In this document: one piece after another, positions 42,772 to 51,965 of the stretch
How the letters are laid out: the number at the start of each line of letters is the position of its first letter
Numbering within the stretch: position 1 is the first letter of the stretch
Source: Palsa-504 sp963742795
GTDB taxonomy: Bacteria > Actinomycetota > Actinomycetes > Streptosporangiales > Streptosporangiaceae
Assembly: GCA_963742795.1 (NCBI GenBank)
Contig: CAVUNL010000025.1
Span: forward strand, 124,001-188,000
Length of the DNA stretch: 64,000 nucleotides
Reading direction: 5' to 3'
Program-made: the position numbers and the translations under genes
Notes under the pieces: generated by a model
The model's input: the letters and a program-made list of their open reading frames with translations, nothing else
Database searches by the model: none
What the model was told of the DNA's origin: nothing

Positions 42772-43030
42772 GTTCACTCCTGCGCTTCCCCCACAGGTCG
42801 CGTGGGCTCCGATCCTCCGATGCGAGGCGCGACCTCTGACCCGCCCGAAAGTAGGCGATCCAGCGCCGTTGCACAATAACCACGGCCACATTGGGCCTCG
42901 TGTCGGCCAAGATCACACCACGCGAGGACCGGCCTTCGTTACGGATAGTAGCTATGTACCGGTTTCTGCTACTTTCCGTTTACGCTCATGGTCAGGGCCG
43001 TGACGGGGCTCAGCCCCGGCGGCAGCGTCC

Positions 43031-43624
43031 TTAGCTGGTGACCGGGAGCCAGGCGGGGCGGGAGAGCTCGAAGGCGGTGATGTCATCGGTGTGGCGGAGG
43101 GTCAGGCCGATGTCGTCCAGGCCCTCCATGAGGCGCCAGCGGGTGTAGTCGTCGAGGTCGAAGGGGGCCTTGATGCCGACCGCGTCGGCGAGGACCACGC
43201 GGGCCCCGAGGTCCACGGCGACCTCAGTACCGGGGTCGGCCTCGATGGCGTCCTGCAGGGCCGCCACGGTGGCCTCGGGCAGGATCACCGGGAGCAGGCC
43301 GGCCTTCGTCGCGTTGGTGCGGAAGATGTCGCCGAAGCGGGGGGCGATCACGGCGCGGAAGCCGTAGTCGGTCAGGGCCCAGACCGCGTGCTCGCGGGAC
43401 GAGCCGATGCCGAAGTCGGTCCCCGCGACCAGGATCGTCGCGCCGGCGTACTGCGGCTGGTTGAGCACGAACGCGGGGTCCTCGCGCCAGGCGGCGAACA
43501 GGCCCTCGCCGAAGCCGGCCCGGCTCACCCGCTTGAGGTACTCGGCCGGGATGATCTGGTCCGTGTCTACGTTAGTCCGGCGCAGCGGCACCGCGCGGCC
43601 CGTGTGGGTGGTGAACGGTTCCAT
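43031..43624 (-). CDS. leuD: 3-isopropylmalate dehydratase small subunit
   Basis: 197 aa, ATG at 43624 (MEPFTTHTGRAVPLRRTNVDTDQIIPAEYLKRV). FGIGSSREHAVWAL is the substrate-binding aconitase swivel motif. Partners LeuC in leucine synthesis. 15 bases downstream of leuC. Confidence 0.96.
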   Translation of the reverse strand: MEPFTTHTGRAVPLRRTNVDTDQIIPAEYLKRVSRAGFGEGLFAAWREDPAFVLNQPQYAGATILVAGTDFGIGSSREHAVWALTDYGFRAVIAPRFGDIFRTNATKAGLLPVILPEATVAALQDAIEADPGTEVAVDLGARVVLADAVGIKAPFDLDDYTRWRLMEGLDDIGLTLRHTDDITAFELSRPAWLPVTS

Positions 43625-43639
43625 GGGAGCTGTCTCCTC

Positions 43640-45109
43640 TTACAGGTCGGCGGGTGCGGCGAGGTGGCCGGTCACAGCGGTGGCGGCGGCGACCGCGGGC
43701 GAGACCAGGTGGGTGCGCCCGCCCTTGCCCTGGCGGCCCTCGAAGTTGCGGTTGGAGGTCGACGCGCTGCGCTCGCCGGGGGCGAGCTTGTCCGGGTTCA
43801 TGCCCAGGCACATCGAGCAGCCGGCCGCGCGCCACTCGGCGCCGGCCGCGGTGAACACCGCGTCCAGGCCCTCCTGCTCGGCCTGGGCCCGGACCTGCAT
43901 GGACCCGGGCACGACCAGCATCCGGACGGACGGGGCGACCCGGCGACCGCGCAGGACGTCCGCGGCGGCGCGCAGGTCCTCGAGCCTGCCGTTGGTGCAC
44001 GAGCCGAGAAAGACGGTGTCCACGGTCACGTCGCGCAGCGCGGTGCCGGGCGTCAGGCCCATGTAGGCCAGCGCGCGCTCGGCCGCGGCGCGCTCGTCGG
44101 GGTCGGCCAGCGAGTCCGGGTCGGGCACCGAGGCGGCCAGCGGCAGCGCCTGGCCGGGGTTGGTGCCCCAGGTCACGTACGGGCTCAGCGTCCCGGCGTC
44201 CAGCGTCACCTCATGGTCGAAGGCCGCGTCGTCGTCGCCGGGCAGCGAGCGCCAGTAGTCCAGGGCCCGCTCCCAGTCCGCGCCGGACGGCGCGTGCGGC
44301 CGGCCCTCCAGGTAGGCGAACGTCACGTCGTCCGGGGCGACCAGCCCGGCCCGCGCGCCGGCCTCGATGGACATGTTGCAGACGGTCAGGCGGCCCTCCA
44401 TGGACAGCGCGCGGACCGCGGGACCGCGGTACTCGACCACGTAGCCCTGACCGCCGCCCGTGCCGATCTTGGCGATGATGGCCAGGATCAGGTCCTTGGG
44501 CGTCACGCCGTCGGGCAGCGCACCGTTCACGGTGATGGCCATGGTCTTGGGCCGCACCTGGGGCAGCGTCTGGGTGGCGAGCACGTGCTCGACCTCGCTG
44601 GTCCCGATGCCGAAGGCCAGCGCGCCGAGCGCGCCGTGGGTAGAGGTGTGCGAGTCGCCGCAGACGATGGTCAGGCCCGGCTGGGTCAGCCCGAGCTGCG
44701 GGCCGATGACGTGCACGATGCCCTGCCCGGCGTCGCCCATGGGATGCAGGCGGATACCGAACTCCGCGCAGTTCTTGCGCAGCGCCTCGACCTGGGTGCG
44801 CGACACCGGGTCGGTGAACGGACTGCCGGGTCCATAGAGGGGGGTTGGGGAGGTGCGCAAGCTATGTGCGGAGACGCCGGGACCGGTGATGCCGGTGGTC
44901 GGCACGTTGTGGTCCTCGGTGGCGATGGTCAGGTCGGGGCGGCGTACCTTGCGGTCGGCCGCGCGCAGCCCGTCAAACGCCTGCGGGCTGGTCACCTCGT
45001 GGATCAGGTGGAGGTCGATGTAGAGCAGGTCGGGCTCGCCTTCCGCGCTACGCACCACGTGGGCGTCCCAGATCTTCTCGGCGAGCGTACGGTGTGCACT
45101 CCCGGCCAT
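43640..45109 (-). CDS. leuC: 3-isopropylmalate dehydratase large subunit
   Basis: 489 aa, ATG at 45109 with GGGAGAGG upstream. Aconitase fold; the iron-sulfur cysteines lie in VFLGSCTNGR and CSMCLGMNPD; also VCGDSHTSTHGALGALAFGIGTSEV. With LeuD isomerises 2-isopropylmalate. Divergent from the IclR gene across a 69-base control region. Confidence 0.97.
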   Translation of the reverse strand: MAGSAHRTLAEKIWDAHVVRSAEGEPDLLYIDLHLIHEVTSPQAFDGLRAADRKVRRPDLTIATEDHNVPTTGITGPGVSAHSLRTSPTPLYGPGSPFTDPVSRTQVEALRKNCAEFGIRLHPMGDAGQGIVHVIGPQLGLTQPGLTIVCGDSHTSTHGALGALAFGIGTSEVEHVLATQTLPQVRPKTMAITVNGALPDGVTPKDLILAIIAKIGTGGGQGYVVEYRGPAVRALSMEGRLTVCNMSIEAGARAGLVAPDDVTFAYLEGRPHAPSGADWERALDYWRSLPGDDDAAFDHEVTLDAGTLSPYVTWGTNPGQALPLAASVPDPDSLADPDERAAAERALAYMGLTPGTALRDVTVDTVFLGSCTNGRLEDLRAAADVLRGRRVAPSVRMLVVPGSMQVRAQAEQEGLDAVFTAAGAEWRAAGCSMCLGMNPDKLAPGERSASTSNRNFEGRQGKGGRTHLVSPAVAAATAVTGHLAAPADL

Positions 45110-45145
45110 CACGCCCTCTCCCTTCGGTCTCTTCTCGTCAGTTTG

Positions 45146-45164
45146 CGTCTCGCATTTCGAGACG
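45146..45164. promoter_or_regulatory. Perfect palindrome between leuC and the IclR gene, probable operator
   Basis: CGTCTCGCATTTCGAGACG: two 7-bp arms and a 5-bp centre, midway between the divergent starts. TATTCAT at 45169-45175 lies just before the iclR ATG, and there is no Shine-Dalgarno sequence, so the regulator mRNA is likely leaderless and its promoter would overlap the operator. Binding by the adjacent IclR protein is inferred from the known NdgR/LtbR-leuCD relationship. Confidence 0.65.
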
Positions 45165-45178
45165 GCAGTATTCATAAC

Positions 45179-45895
45179 ATGAACAACTCTAGCGGAGTCG
45201 GTGTCCTCGACAAGACGGTTTACGTGCTGTCCGCCCTGGAGAACGGCCCGGCTTCGCTGGCCCAGCTGGTCAAGGCGACCGGCCTGGCCCGGCCCACCGC
45301 GCACCGGATCGCGGTCGCCCTGGAGACGCACCGCATGCTGGCCCGGGACACGCAGGGCCGGTTCGTGCTCGGTCCGCGGATCGGCGAGCTGGCCGCCGCG
45401 GCCGGGGAGGACCGGCTGCTGGCCATCGCCCAGCCGGTCCTGGTCCAGCTCAGGGACATCACCGGGGAGAGCGCCCAGCTCTACCGGCCGCACGCCGACA
45501 CGCGCATCTGCGTGGCCGCCGCCGAGCGGGCCAGCGGGCTGCGGGACACCGTCCCGGTCGGCGCCGCCCTGCCGATGACCGCCGGATCGGCGGCCCAGGT
45601 CCTGCTGGCCTGGGAGGAAGGCAGCCGCATGCACCGCGGGCTGCGCGGCGCCAAGTTCACCGCCACCACCCTGGCCCAGGTGCGCCGGCGCGGCTGGGCC
45701 GCCACCGCCGCCGAACGCGAGCCCGGCGTCGCCTCGGTGTCCGCCCCCGTGCGCGGCCCCGGCGGCCGGGTCATCGCCGCCGTCTCGGTATCCGGCCCGA
45801 TCGAGCGGCTGACCCGCTCCCCCGGCCGCCTGCACGCCCCCGCCGTAGTAGCCGCCGGCGACAAGATCAGCAAACTCCTCCGCGCCGAATACTGA
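45179..45895 (+). CDS. ndgR: IclR-family regulator of leuCD (NdgR/LtbR type)
   Basis: 238 aa, ATG at 45179. N-terminal winged helix (KTVYVLSALENGPASLAQLVKATGLARPTAHRI) and a C-terminal IclR effector domain (LLAIAQPVLVQLRDITGESAQLY ... VSAPVRGPGGRVIAAVSVSGP). The divergent position beside leuCD is characteristic of NdgR in streptomycetes and LtbR in corynebacteria, which control leucine genes. Confidence 0.92.
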   Translation: MNNSSGVGVLDKTVYVLSALENGPASLAQLVKATGLARPTAHRIAVALETHRMLARDTQGRFVLGPRIGELAAAAGEDRLLAIAQPVLVQLRDITGESAQLYRPHADTRICVAAAERASGLRDTVPVGAALPMTAGSAAQVLLAWEEGSRMHRGLRGAKFTATTLAQVRRRGWAATAAEREPGVASVSAPVRGPGGRVIAAVSVSGPIERLTRSPGRLHAPAVVAAGDKISKLLRAEY

Positions 45896-45943
45896 GCCCC
45901 GCCGAGGGGACGTCAAGGGGGTGGCGCCGAAGGCGCACGCCCG

Positions 45944-46047
45944 GCGAGCCAAAGGGCGCCGGCGCTGCCTGGACTGAGGAGCGACGAAGAAGCGACGAGG
46001 GAAGGCAGCGTCTAAAGGGCGCCCGGAGGCGAGTCGGGAAAACAGAG
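45944..46047 (+). repeat. Dispersed hairpin element, copy 2
   Basis: About 85-90% identical to 12025-12130. GGGCGCC (45954-45960) pairs with GGCGCCC (46018-46024), and GGCGCTGCCT (45961-45970) with AGGCAGCG (46003-46010). The outer stem is one pair shorter than in copy 1 on both sides, so pairing is kept although the sequence differs. It lies between the iclR stop and pntAA. Confidence 0.7.
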
Positions 46048-46125
46048 TACCCTGCCAGGTGGCGGGTTCGCCCGGCTGGGCGGGTGCTTCGATGGATGTG
46101 CAGTTATGGATACGAGGTCGCGCTG

Positions 46126-47346
46126 ATGAAGGCAGGTGTCGTCAAGGAGACCGCGCCGGGTGAGCGCCGGGTGGCGCTGGTGCCGGATGCGGTGGCCAAG
46201 CTCCGGGCGGCGAGGATCGAGGTGCTGGTCGAGCGCGGGGCGGGCGAGGGTGCCTGGCTGAGCGACTCGCTCTACGCCGACGCGGGCGCGACCATCGTCA
46301 GCGCCGCCGAGCTGTACCGGGACGCCGACGTCGTTCTCACCGTGACCAAGCCGCCGGCCGACGCGGTCGGCCTGCTGCGGCCGGGCCAGGTGGTGATCGG
46401 CATGCTGGCCCCGCTGGTCCACGCCGAGCTGGCCGCGGCGCTGGCCGCCCAGGGCGTGACCGCGATCAGCCTGGACCGGATGCCGCGCACGCTGAGCAGG
46501 ACCCAGCCGATGGACGCGCTCAGCTCCCAGGCCAACGTGGCCGGGTACAAGGCGGCGCTGGTCGCGGCGGCGGAGTTCGGCCGGTTCTTCCCGCTGCTGA
46601 TCACCGCGGCGGGCACCGCGCGCCCGGCCAAGGTGCTGGTGCTCGGGGCCGGGGTGGCGGGCCTGCAGGCCATCGGGACCGCCCGGCGGCTCGGTGCGGT
46701 GGTCAGCGGGTACGACGTCCGGCCCGCGTCCAAGGCCGAGGTCGAGTCGCTCGGCGCGACGTTCATCGAACTGACCGCGGGGGTCTCGGCGGCCGGCGAG
46801 GGCGGCTACGCCCGCGAGCTGACCGCCGAGGAGCGCCAGGTCCAGCAGGACGAGCTGGCCGGCCACATCGCCCGGCACGACGTGGTGATCACCACCGCGC
46901 AGGTGCCCGGCCGCCGGCCGCCGCTGCTGGTGACCGAGGACGCGATCAAGGCCATGACCGCGGGGTCGGTCATCGTGGACATGGGCGCCAGCGCGCTGGG
47001 CGGCAACGCGTCCGGGTCCCGGCCGGGCGAGACGGTCGTCACCGGCAACGGGATCACGATCATCGGCGCGGACAACCTGCCCGCCTCGATGCCGACCGCG
47101 GCCTCCAACGCCTACTCGCGAAACATCTCCGCGCTGCTGCAGTACATGACCGCCGACGGCGCGCTGGCCATCGATACCAGCGACGAGATCCAGGCCGGCG
47201 TGGTGATCACGCACGACGGCAGGGTCGTGCAGGAGGGTGTGGCCCGCCTGCTCCCCGCCGAAACGCAAACCGAGGCCCAGCCGCAAACCGCCGAGGCCCA
47301 GCCGCAAGCCGAAGGAGACGCCGATGTCAGCGGCGCTACTGACTGA
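46126..47346 (+). CDS. pntAA: NAD(P) transhydrogenase alpha subunit 1 (NAD-binding dI)
   Basis: 406 aa, ATG at 46126 with GAGG upstream. MKAGVVKETAPGERRVALVP, the mobile-loop/NAD site VLVLGAGVAGLQAIGTARRLGAVVSGYDVRP, and IGADNLPASMPTAASNAYSRN. The ~25-residue tail is Gln/Ala/Glu-rich with a duplicated EAQPQ motif. First gene of the three-gene transhydrogenase. Confidence 0.94.
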   Translation: MKAGVVKETAPGERRVALVPDAVAKLRAARIEVLVERGAGEGAWLSDSLYADAGATIVSAAELYRDADVVLTVTKPPADAVGLLRPGQVVIGMLAPLVHAELAAALAAQGVTAISLDRMPRTLSRTQPMDALSSQANVAGYKAALVAAAEFGRFFPLLITAAGTARPAKVLVLGAGVAGLQAIGTARRLGAVVSGYDVRPASKAEVESLGATFIELTAGVSAAGEGGYARELTAEERQVQQDELAGHIARHDVVITTAQVPGRRPPLLVTEDAIKAMTAGSVIVDMGASALGGNASGSRPGETVVTGNGITIIGADNLPASMPTAASNAYSRNISALLQYMTADGALAIDTSDEIQAGVVITHDGRVVQEGVARLLPAETQTEAQPQTAEAQPQAEGDADVSGATD

Positions 47347-47692
47347 CCTGACCATCTTCATTCTCGCGCTGCTGGTCGGCATCGAGGTCATCGGGAAGGT
47401 CCCCGCGACACTGCACACGCCGCTGATGTCGGCGACCAACGCGATCCACGGCATTGTCCTGGTCGGCGCTCTGCTGATCGGGGTGACGGCGCACACCGCG
47501 GTCGGTTACACCATCGGCTTCGTGGCTGCGGTCTTCGCCGGCGCAAACGTCGTGGGCGGGTACGCGGTGACCGGGCGGATGCTGAAGATGTTCCGCAAGA
47601 AGGCCCCCGAGCCGGAGCTGGAATCGCTTGACGGCCACAAGGGCATTAGGGGGCTGGCGGACAGGATAGGCATAGGCAGGGCTCAGCCATGA
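47324..47692 (+). CDS. pntAB: NAD(P) transhydrogenase alpha subunit 2 (membrane part)
   Basis: 122 aa, ATG at 47324 with GAAGGAGACG upstream; it overlaps pntAA by 23 bases. Three to four membrane segments (LTIFILALLVGIEVIGKVP, IVLVGALLIGVTAHTAVGYTIGFVAAVFAGANVVGGYAVTGRML). Forms the proton channel with PntB. The short C-terminal tail is not conserved. Confidence 0.94.
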   Translation: MSAALLTDLTIFILALLVGIEVIGKVPATLHTPLMSATNAIHGIVLVGALLIGVTAHTAVGYTIGFVAAVFAGANVVGGYAVTGRMLKMFRKKAPEPELESLDGHKGIRGLADRIGIGRAQP

Positions 47693-49116
47693 CCGGATTC
47701 ACCGCCCACGTCGGATTCGCGGGATGGATCCAGCTCGTCTACGTGCTAGTGGCGGTGTTGTTCGTGGTCGGCCTGCACCTGATGAACAGCCCGGCCACCG
47801 CGCGCCGCGGCAACCAGGTGGCCATGACCGGCATGATCATCGCGGTTATCGCCACGTTCGTCTTGTTGATCCACGACGGCACGGTCACCACGACCGGCTG
47901 GATCGTGCTGATCGCCGGGGCGCTGATCGGCTCCGCGGTAGGCCTGTACGCGGCCCGAACGGTGCAGATGACGGCGATGCCGCAGCTGGTGTCGGCGTTC
48001 AACGCGGTCGGCGGCGGCGCCGCGGCGCTGGTGGCGATCTACGGCTACTACGACGCCGAGTCCAGAGGCAGCGTACTGGGCACCACCTCGGTGTTCAGCG
48101 TGCTGGACGTGCTTATCGGCTCGGTCACGTTTTCCGGGTCGATCATCGCCGCAGGAAAGCTGCAGGGATTCATCCCCGGACGGCCGATCATCTTCAAGGG
48201 TGGCCGCGTGCTCAACATCGCGCTCGCCATCGTGGCGCTTGGTTCCGGCGCGTACCTGTTCAGCACCCCCAGCCTCCCGGCGCTGCTGATCGTGGTGCTC
48301 GCCTCGCTGGGCTTCGGGGTGATGATGGTGCTGCCGATCGGCGGCGCGGACATGCCGGTGGTCATCTCGCTGCTGAACGCGTTCACCGGCACCGCGGTGG
48401 CGATGGCCGGCTTCGTCATCCAGAACTGGGCCCTGATCGTGGCCGGCGCGCTGGTGGGCGCGTCCGGTAGCATCCTGACCAAGCTGATGGCCGACGCGAT
48501 GAACCGGTCGCTGGCCAACATCATCATCGGCGGGTTCGGCACCGGGGATACCGCCGTGGCCATCGGCGGGCCGGTGGACGCCCAGGTCCGCTCGATCGCG
48601 GCCGACGACGCGGCCATCCAGCTCGCGTACGCGTCCAAAGTGATCATCGTGCCCGGCTACGGCCTGGCCGCCGCGCAGGCCCAGCACGGTGTGGCCGAGC
48701 TGGCCAAGGTCCTGGAGGACCGCGGCATCGAGGTCAGCTACGCCATCCACCCGGTCGCGGGCCGGATGCCCGGCCACATGAACGTGCTGCTGGCCGAGGC
48801 GAACGTACCGTACCCGCTGCTGAAGGAAATGGACGAGATCAACCCGGAGTTCGCCCGCACCGACGTGGCCCTGGTCATCGGCGCGAACGACGTGACCAAC
48901 CCGGCAGCCCGCCGCCCGGGCAACGAGATCTCCGGCATGCCGATCCTGGACGTTGACCAGGCCAAGTCCATCATCGTGATCAAGCGCTCGATGGGACACG
49001 GCTACGCCGGCCTGGATAACGAGCTCTACTACAACCCCAAGACCAGCATGTACTTCGCCGACGCGAAGAAGGCCATGGCCGAGCTCATCGCCGCGGTGAA
49101 GACGCTGGTGGCCTAG
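47689..49116 (+). CDS. pntB: NAD(P) transhydrogenase beta subunit
   Basis: 475 aa, ATG at 47689 overlapping pntAB (ATGA). About nine membrane segments, then the NADP-binding dIII domain: VIIVPGYGLAAAQAQHGVAELAKVL, AIHPVAGRMPGHMNVLLAEA, VALVIGANDVTNPAA, MGHGYAGLDNELYY. Uses the proton gradient to make NADPH from NADH. Confidence 0.96.
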   Translation: MTGFTAHVGFAGWIQLVYVLVAVLFVVGLHLMNSPATARRGNQVAMTGMIIAVIATFVLLIHDGTVTTTGWIVLIAGALIGSAVGLYAARTVQMTAMPQLVSAFNAVGGGAAALVAIYGYYDAESRGSVLGTTSVFSVLDVLIGSVTFSGSIIAAGKLQGFIPGRPIIFKGGRVLNIALAIVALGSGAYLFSTPSLPALLIVVLASLGFGVMMVLPIGGADMPVVISLLNAFTGTAVAMAGFVIQNWALIVAGALVGASGSILTKLMADAMNRSLANIIIGGFGTGDTAVAIGGPVDAQVRSIAADDAAIQLAYASKVIIVPGYGLAAAQAQHGVAELAKVLEDRGIEVSYAIHPVAGRMPGHMNVLLAEANVPYPLLKEMDEINPEFARTDVALVIGANDVTNPAARRPGNEISGMPILDVDQAKSIIVIKRSMGHGYAGLDNELYYNPKTSMYFADAKKAMAELIAAVKTLVA

Positions 49117-49180
49117 CTGTTCCGCGCGCTCCGGCCGGGGCGTATGGTTCGGAAGAGCTGTTCGAAGATCGGAGGCTGCC

Positions 49181-50556
49181 GTGACTGAGCGTACGAAGAT
49201 CACGCTGGATGAGTCCGAGATCCCGCGCCAGTGGTACAACGTGATACCCGACCTGCCCTCCCCGCCGCCCCCGCCGCTGCACCCGGGGACGCTCCAGCCG
49301 GTCGGCCCGCAGGACCTGGCTCCGCTGTTCCCGATGGAGCTCATCCGCCAGGAAGTGGCCACCGACTCCTTCATCGACGTGCCCGCCGACGTGCTCGACG
49401 TCTACCGGCTGTGGCGGCCCACCCCGCTGTACCGGGCGCGCCGGCTGGAAAAGGCGCTGAACACCCCGGCGCGGATCTACTACAAGTACGAGGGGGTCTC
49501 CCCGGCCGGGTCGCACAAGCCGAACACCGCGGTCCCGCAGGCGTACTACAACGCGGCCGAGGGCACCAAGCGGCTGACCACCGAGACCGGCGCCGGGCAG
49601 TGGGGCAGCGCGCTGGCCTTCGCGTGCGCCCAGTACGGCATCGACTGCGAGATCTGGATGGTCCGCGCGTCCTACGACCAGAAGCCGTACCGGCGCACGA
49701 TGATGCAGACCTGGGGCGCCACCGTCCACCCCAGCCCGTCCCGGGCCACCACCGCGGGCGCGAAGATCCTGGCCGCGGAGCCGGACTCACCGGGCAGCCT
49801 GGGCATCGCGATCAGCGAGGCGGTCGAGGCCGCCGGGCCGGTGGTGAACACGGCGCCGAGACCCGGTACGCGCTGGGCAGCGTGCTCAATCACGTGCTGA
49901 TGCACCAGACGGTGATCGGCCAGGAGGCGATCAAGCAGTTCGCCGTGGCCGGGGAGGACATGCCGGACCTGATCGTGGGGTGCACCGGCGGCGGGTCCAA
50001 CTTCGCCGGGCTGTTCCTGCCGTTCCTGCGGGAGAAGCTGGCCGGGCGGGCCAACCCGGTGATCCGTGCGGTCGAGCCGTCCGCCTGCCCGTCGTTCACC
50101 CGCGGGGTGTACGCGTACGACTTCGGCGACACGGCCGGGTTCACCCCGCTGCTGAAGATGCACACGCTGGGCCATGAGTTCATCCCGGATCCGGTGCACG
50201 CCGGCGGGCTGCGCTACCACGGCATGTCGCCGCTGCTGTCGCACATGTACGAGCTCGGGATGTTCGAGGCGGTGGCCAAGCCGCAGCGCGAGTGCTTCGC
50301 GGCCGCGGTGCTGTTCGCCCGGACCGAGGGCATCATCCCGGCGCCGGAGCCGACCCACGCGCTCGCGGTGGCCATCGAGGAAGCCAAGCAGTGCGCCGAA
50401 TCGGGCGAGCCGAAGGTGATCTTGACCGCGCTGTGCGGCCACGGGCACTTCGACATGGCGGCCTATGAGACGTACCTGTCCGGGGAGATGACCGACTTCG
50501 AGCTGCCCCAGGAGCGCATCGACGCCGCGATAGCCAACCTGCCGGCGGTCGGCTGA
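49181..50556 (+). CDS. trpB: TrpB2-type tryptophan synthase beta chain, frameshifted
   Basis: About 458 codons after one base is restored. The start GTG is at 49181. PLP lysine in EGVSPAGSHKPNTAVPQAYY, phosphate-binding loop GCTGGGSNFAG, and GHGHFD near the end identify the TrpB2 branch, which differs from the common TrpB1 by an N-terminal extension and insertions. After VVNTA one base appears missing near 49853; the other frame continues ETRYALGSVLNHVLMHQTVIG. TrpB2 condenses indole with serine or phosphoserine and often works without TrpA. 64 bases downstream of pntB. Confidence 0.88.
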
Positions 50557-50610
50557 CCCGGCTGAGGGGCGTGAAGGAGGGCCGGGGGCGGGAGGCACGG
50601 TCCGTTCGGA

Positions 50611-51669
50611 CTAAAGAGCGTTACGGCGGGTCCTTACGGCGGCGGCCAGGCCGGTCAGTACGGCGGCGGTGGTGGCGATGTCCATACAGGCGTCGGTGAC
50701 GCTCTGGCCGTAGGTGAGGGTGGCCGGGGGGCCGGGCTCCTGGCGGCCCTCGTGCAGGAAGCTCTCCAGCATGACGCCGGTCAGGCCGTGCTCCCCGGTG
50801 GCCACCTGCTCGGCCAGGCTGGCCGTCACGACCGGCTGGCGGCGGTGGTCCTTGCCGCTGTTGCCGTGGCTGGCGTCGACCATCAGGCGGCGGGGCAGGC
50901 CCGCGCCGGTGATCAGGTCCAGGGCCTTGGCCACGTGACTGGGCTCGTAGTTGGGGCCGCCGCGGCCGCCGCGCAGGATCACGTGGGTGTCCGGGTTGCC
51001 GGCCGTGGTCACCACCGCGGCCGCGCCGTTGTCGGTAACGCCGAAGAACGTGTGGCCGGCGGCCGAGGCCCGGCACGCGTCGACCGCCACCTGGATGTCG
51101 CCGTCGGTGCCGTTCTTGAACCCGACCGGCATCGACAGGCCCGAGGCGAGCTGGCGGTGGACCTGGCTCTCGGTCGTCCGGGCGCCGATCGCGCCCCAGG
51201 TCACGGTGTCCGCGATGTACTGCGGGGTGATCGGGTCCAGCCACTCGCAGCCCACCGGCAGGCCCAGGCCGACGATGTCCAGGAGCAGCCGCCGGGCGGC
51301 GCGCAGGCCGCGGTGCACGTCGTGGCCGCCGTCCATGCCCGGGTCGTTGATCAGGCCCTTCCAGCCGGTCACGGTGCGCGGCTTCTCGAAGTAGACGCGC
51401 ATCACGATCAGCAGGTCGGCCCGGTGCTCGTCGCGGAGCGCGGCCAGGCGCCTGGCGTAGTCGAGCGCGGCGGCCGGGTCGTGCACCGAGCACGGCCCGG
51501 CGATGACCAGCAGGCGGTCATCGGCGCCGTCGAGCACGGCGCGGACGTCGGCGCGGGTGCGCTCGACGGTGTCCGCGGGCGCGTCACCGAGCGGCAGCTC
51601 GTCGAGCAGGGCCGCCGGGGACAGCAGCGGCTCGTAGCCAGTGATGCGAGTATCCCTGGTGCGCGGCAT
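50611..51669 (-). CDS. aroF: 3-deoxy-D-arabino-heptulosonate-7-phosphate synthase, type I
   Basis: 352 aa, ATG at 51669. AroFGH-type motifs: VIAGPCSVHDPAAALDYARRL, MRVYFEKPRTVTGWKGLINDP, GARTTESQVHRQLASGLSMPVGFKNGTDG, VDASHGNSGKDH. It catalyses the first shikimate step. Most actinobacteria use the unrelated type II enzyme for this, so a type I enzyme is a second or specialised copy. It converges on trpB, suggesting an aromatic amino acid locus. Confidence 0.94.
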   Translation of the reverse strand: MPRTRDTRITGYEPLLSPAALLDELPLGDAPADTVERTRADVRAVLDGADDRLLVIAGPCSVHDPAAALDYARRLAALRDEHRADLLIVMRVYFEKPRTVTGWKGLINDPGMDGGHDVHRGLRAARRLLLDIVGLGLPVGCEWLDPITPQYIADTVTWGAIGARTTESQVHRQLASGLSMPVGFKNGTDGDIQVAVDACRASAAGHTFFGVTDNGAAAVVTTAGNPDTHVILRGGRGGPNYEPSHVAKALDLITGAGLPRRLMVDASHGNSGKDHRRQPVVTASLAEQVATGEHGLTGVMLESFLHEGRQEPGPPATLTYGQSVTDACMDIATTAAVLTGLAAAVRTRRNAL

Positions 51670-51965
51670 CAGGCGCGTCTCCTCCCGGGCGAGCCGCGGC
51701 CCGCACTCCGGGAGCCTGGCGACACGCGACCGATGCTACACCCTGAGCGACATAGGGCCGGATTTCGGGGCCAGACCCCTCGCTTTCGCTTGCCACCAGG
51801 GAGTTCTTAGCGTAGACACATAGTTCACCAAACTTGTTCACAGATTCAACGGCCAGTCTGATGGCACGCGCATCGCGGCAGACCTCGGCATGCGCGTCGT
51901 CGTCGTTTCCATGCGACGCCCGGGGCCAAGGCCGGGGCCATCCTCGATCGCGGGAGGCATTTGCC
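51670..51965. other. aroF-membrane protein divergent intergenic region
   Basis: 296 bases. Contains an AT-richer stretch (51805-51850) with TTCACCAAACTTGTTCAC, a direct repeat of TTCAC, probably part of the aroF promoter region. A further GC palindrome copy (minus strand, GCGAGGGGTCTGGCCCCG) lies at 51766-51801. GGGAGG at 51951-51956 is the ribosome site for the plus-strand gene. Confidence 0.5.

Noticed and set aside
51834..51965. A longer N-terminus for the first GT-C-like protein from a TTG at 51834
   Set aside because: It would add 44 polar residues with no ribosome site, overlapping the aroF promoter region; the TTG at 51966 has GGGAGG at proper spacing.
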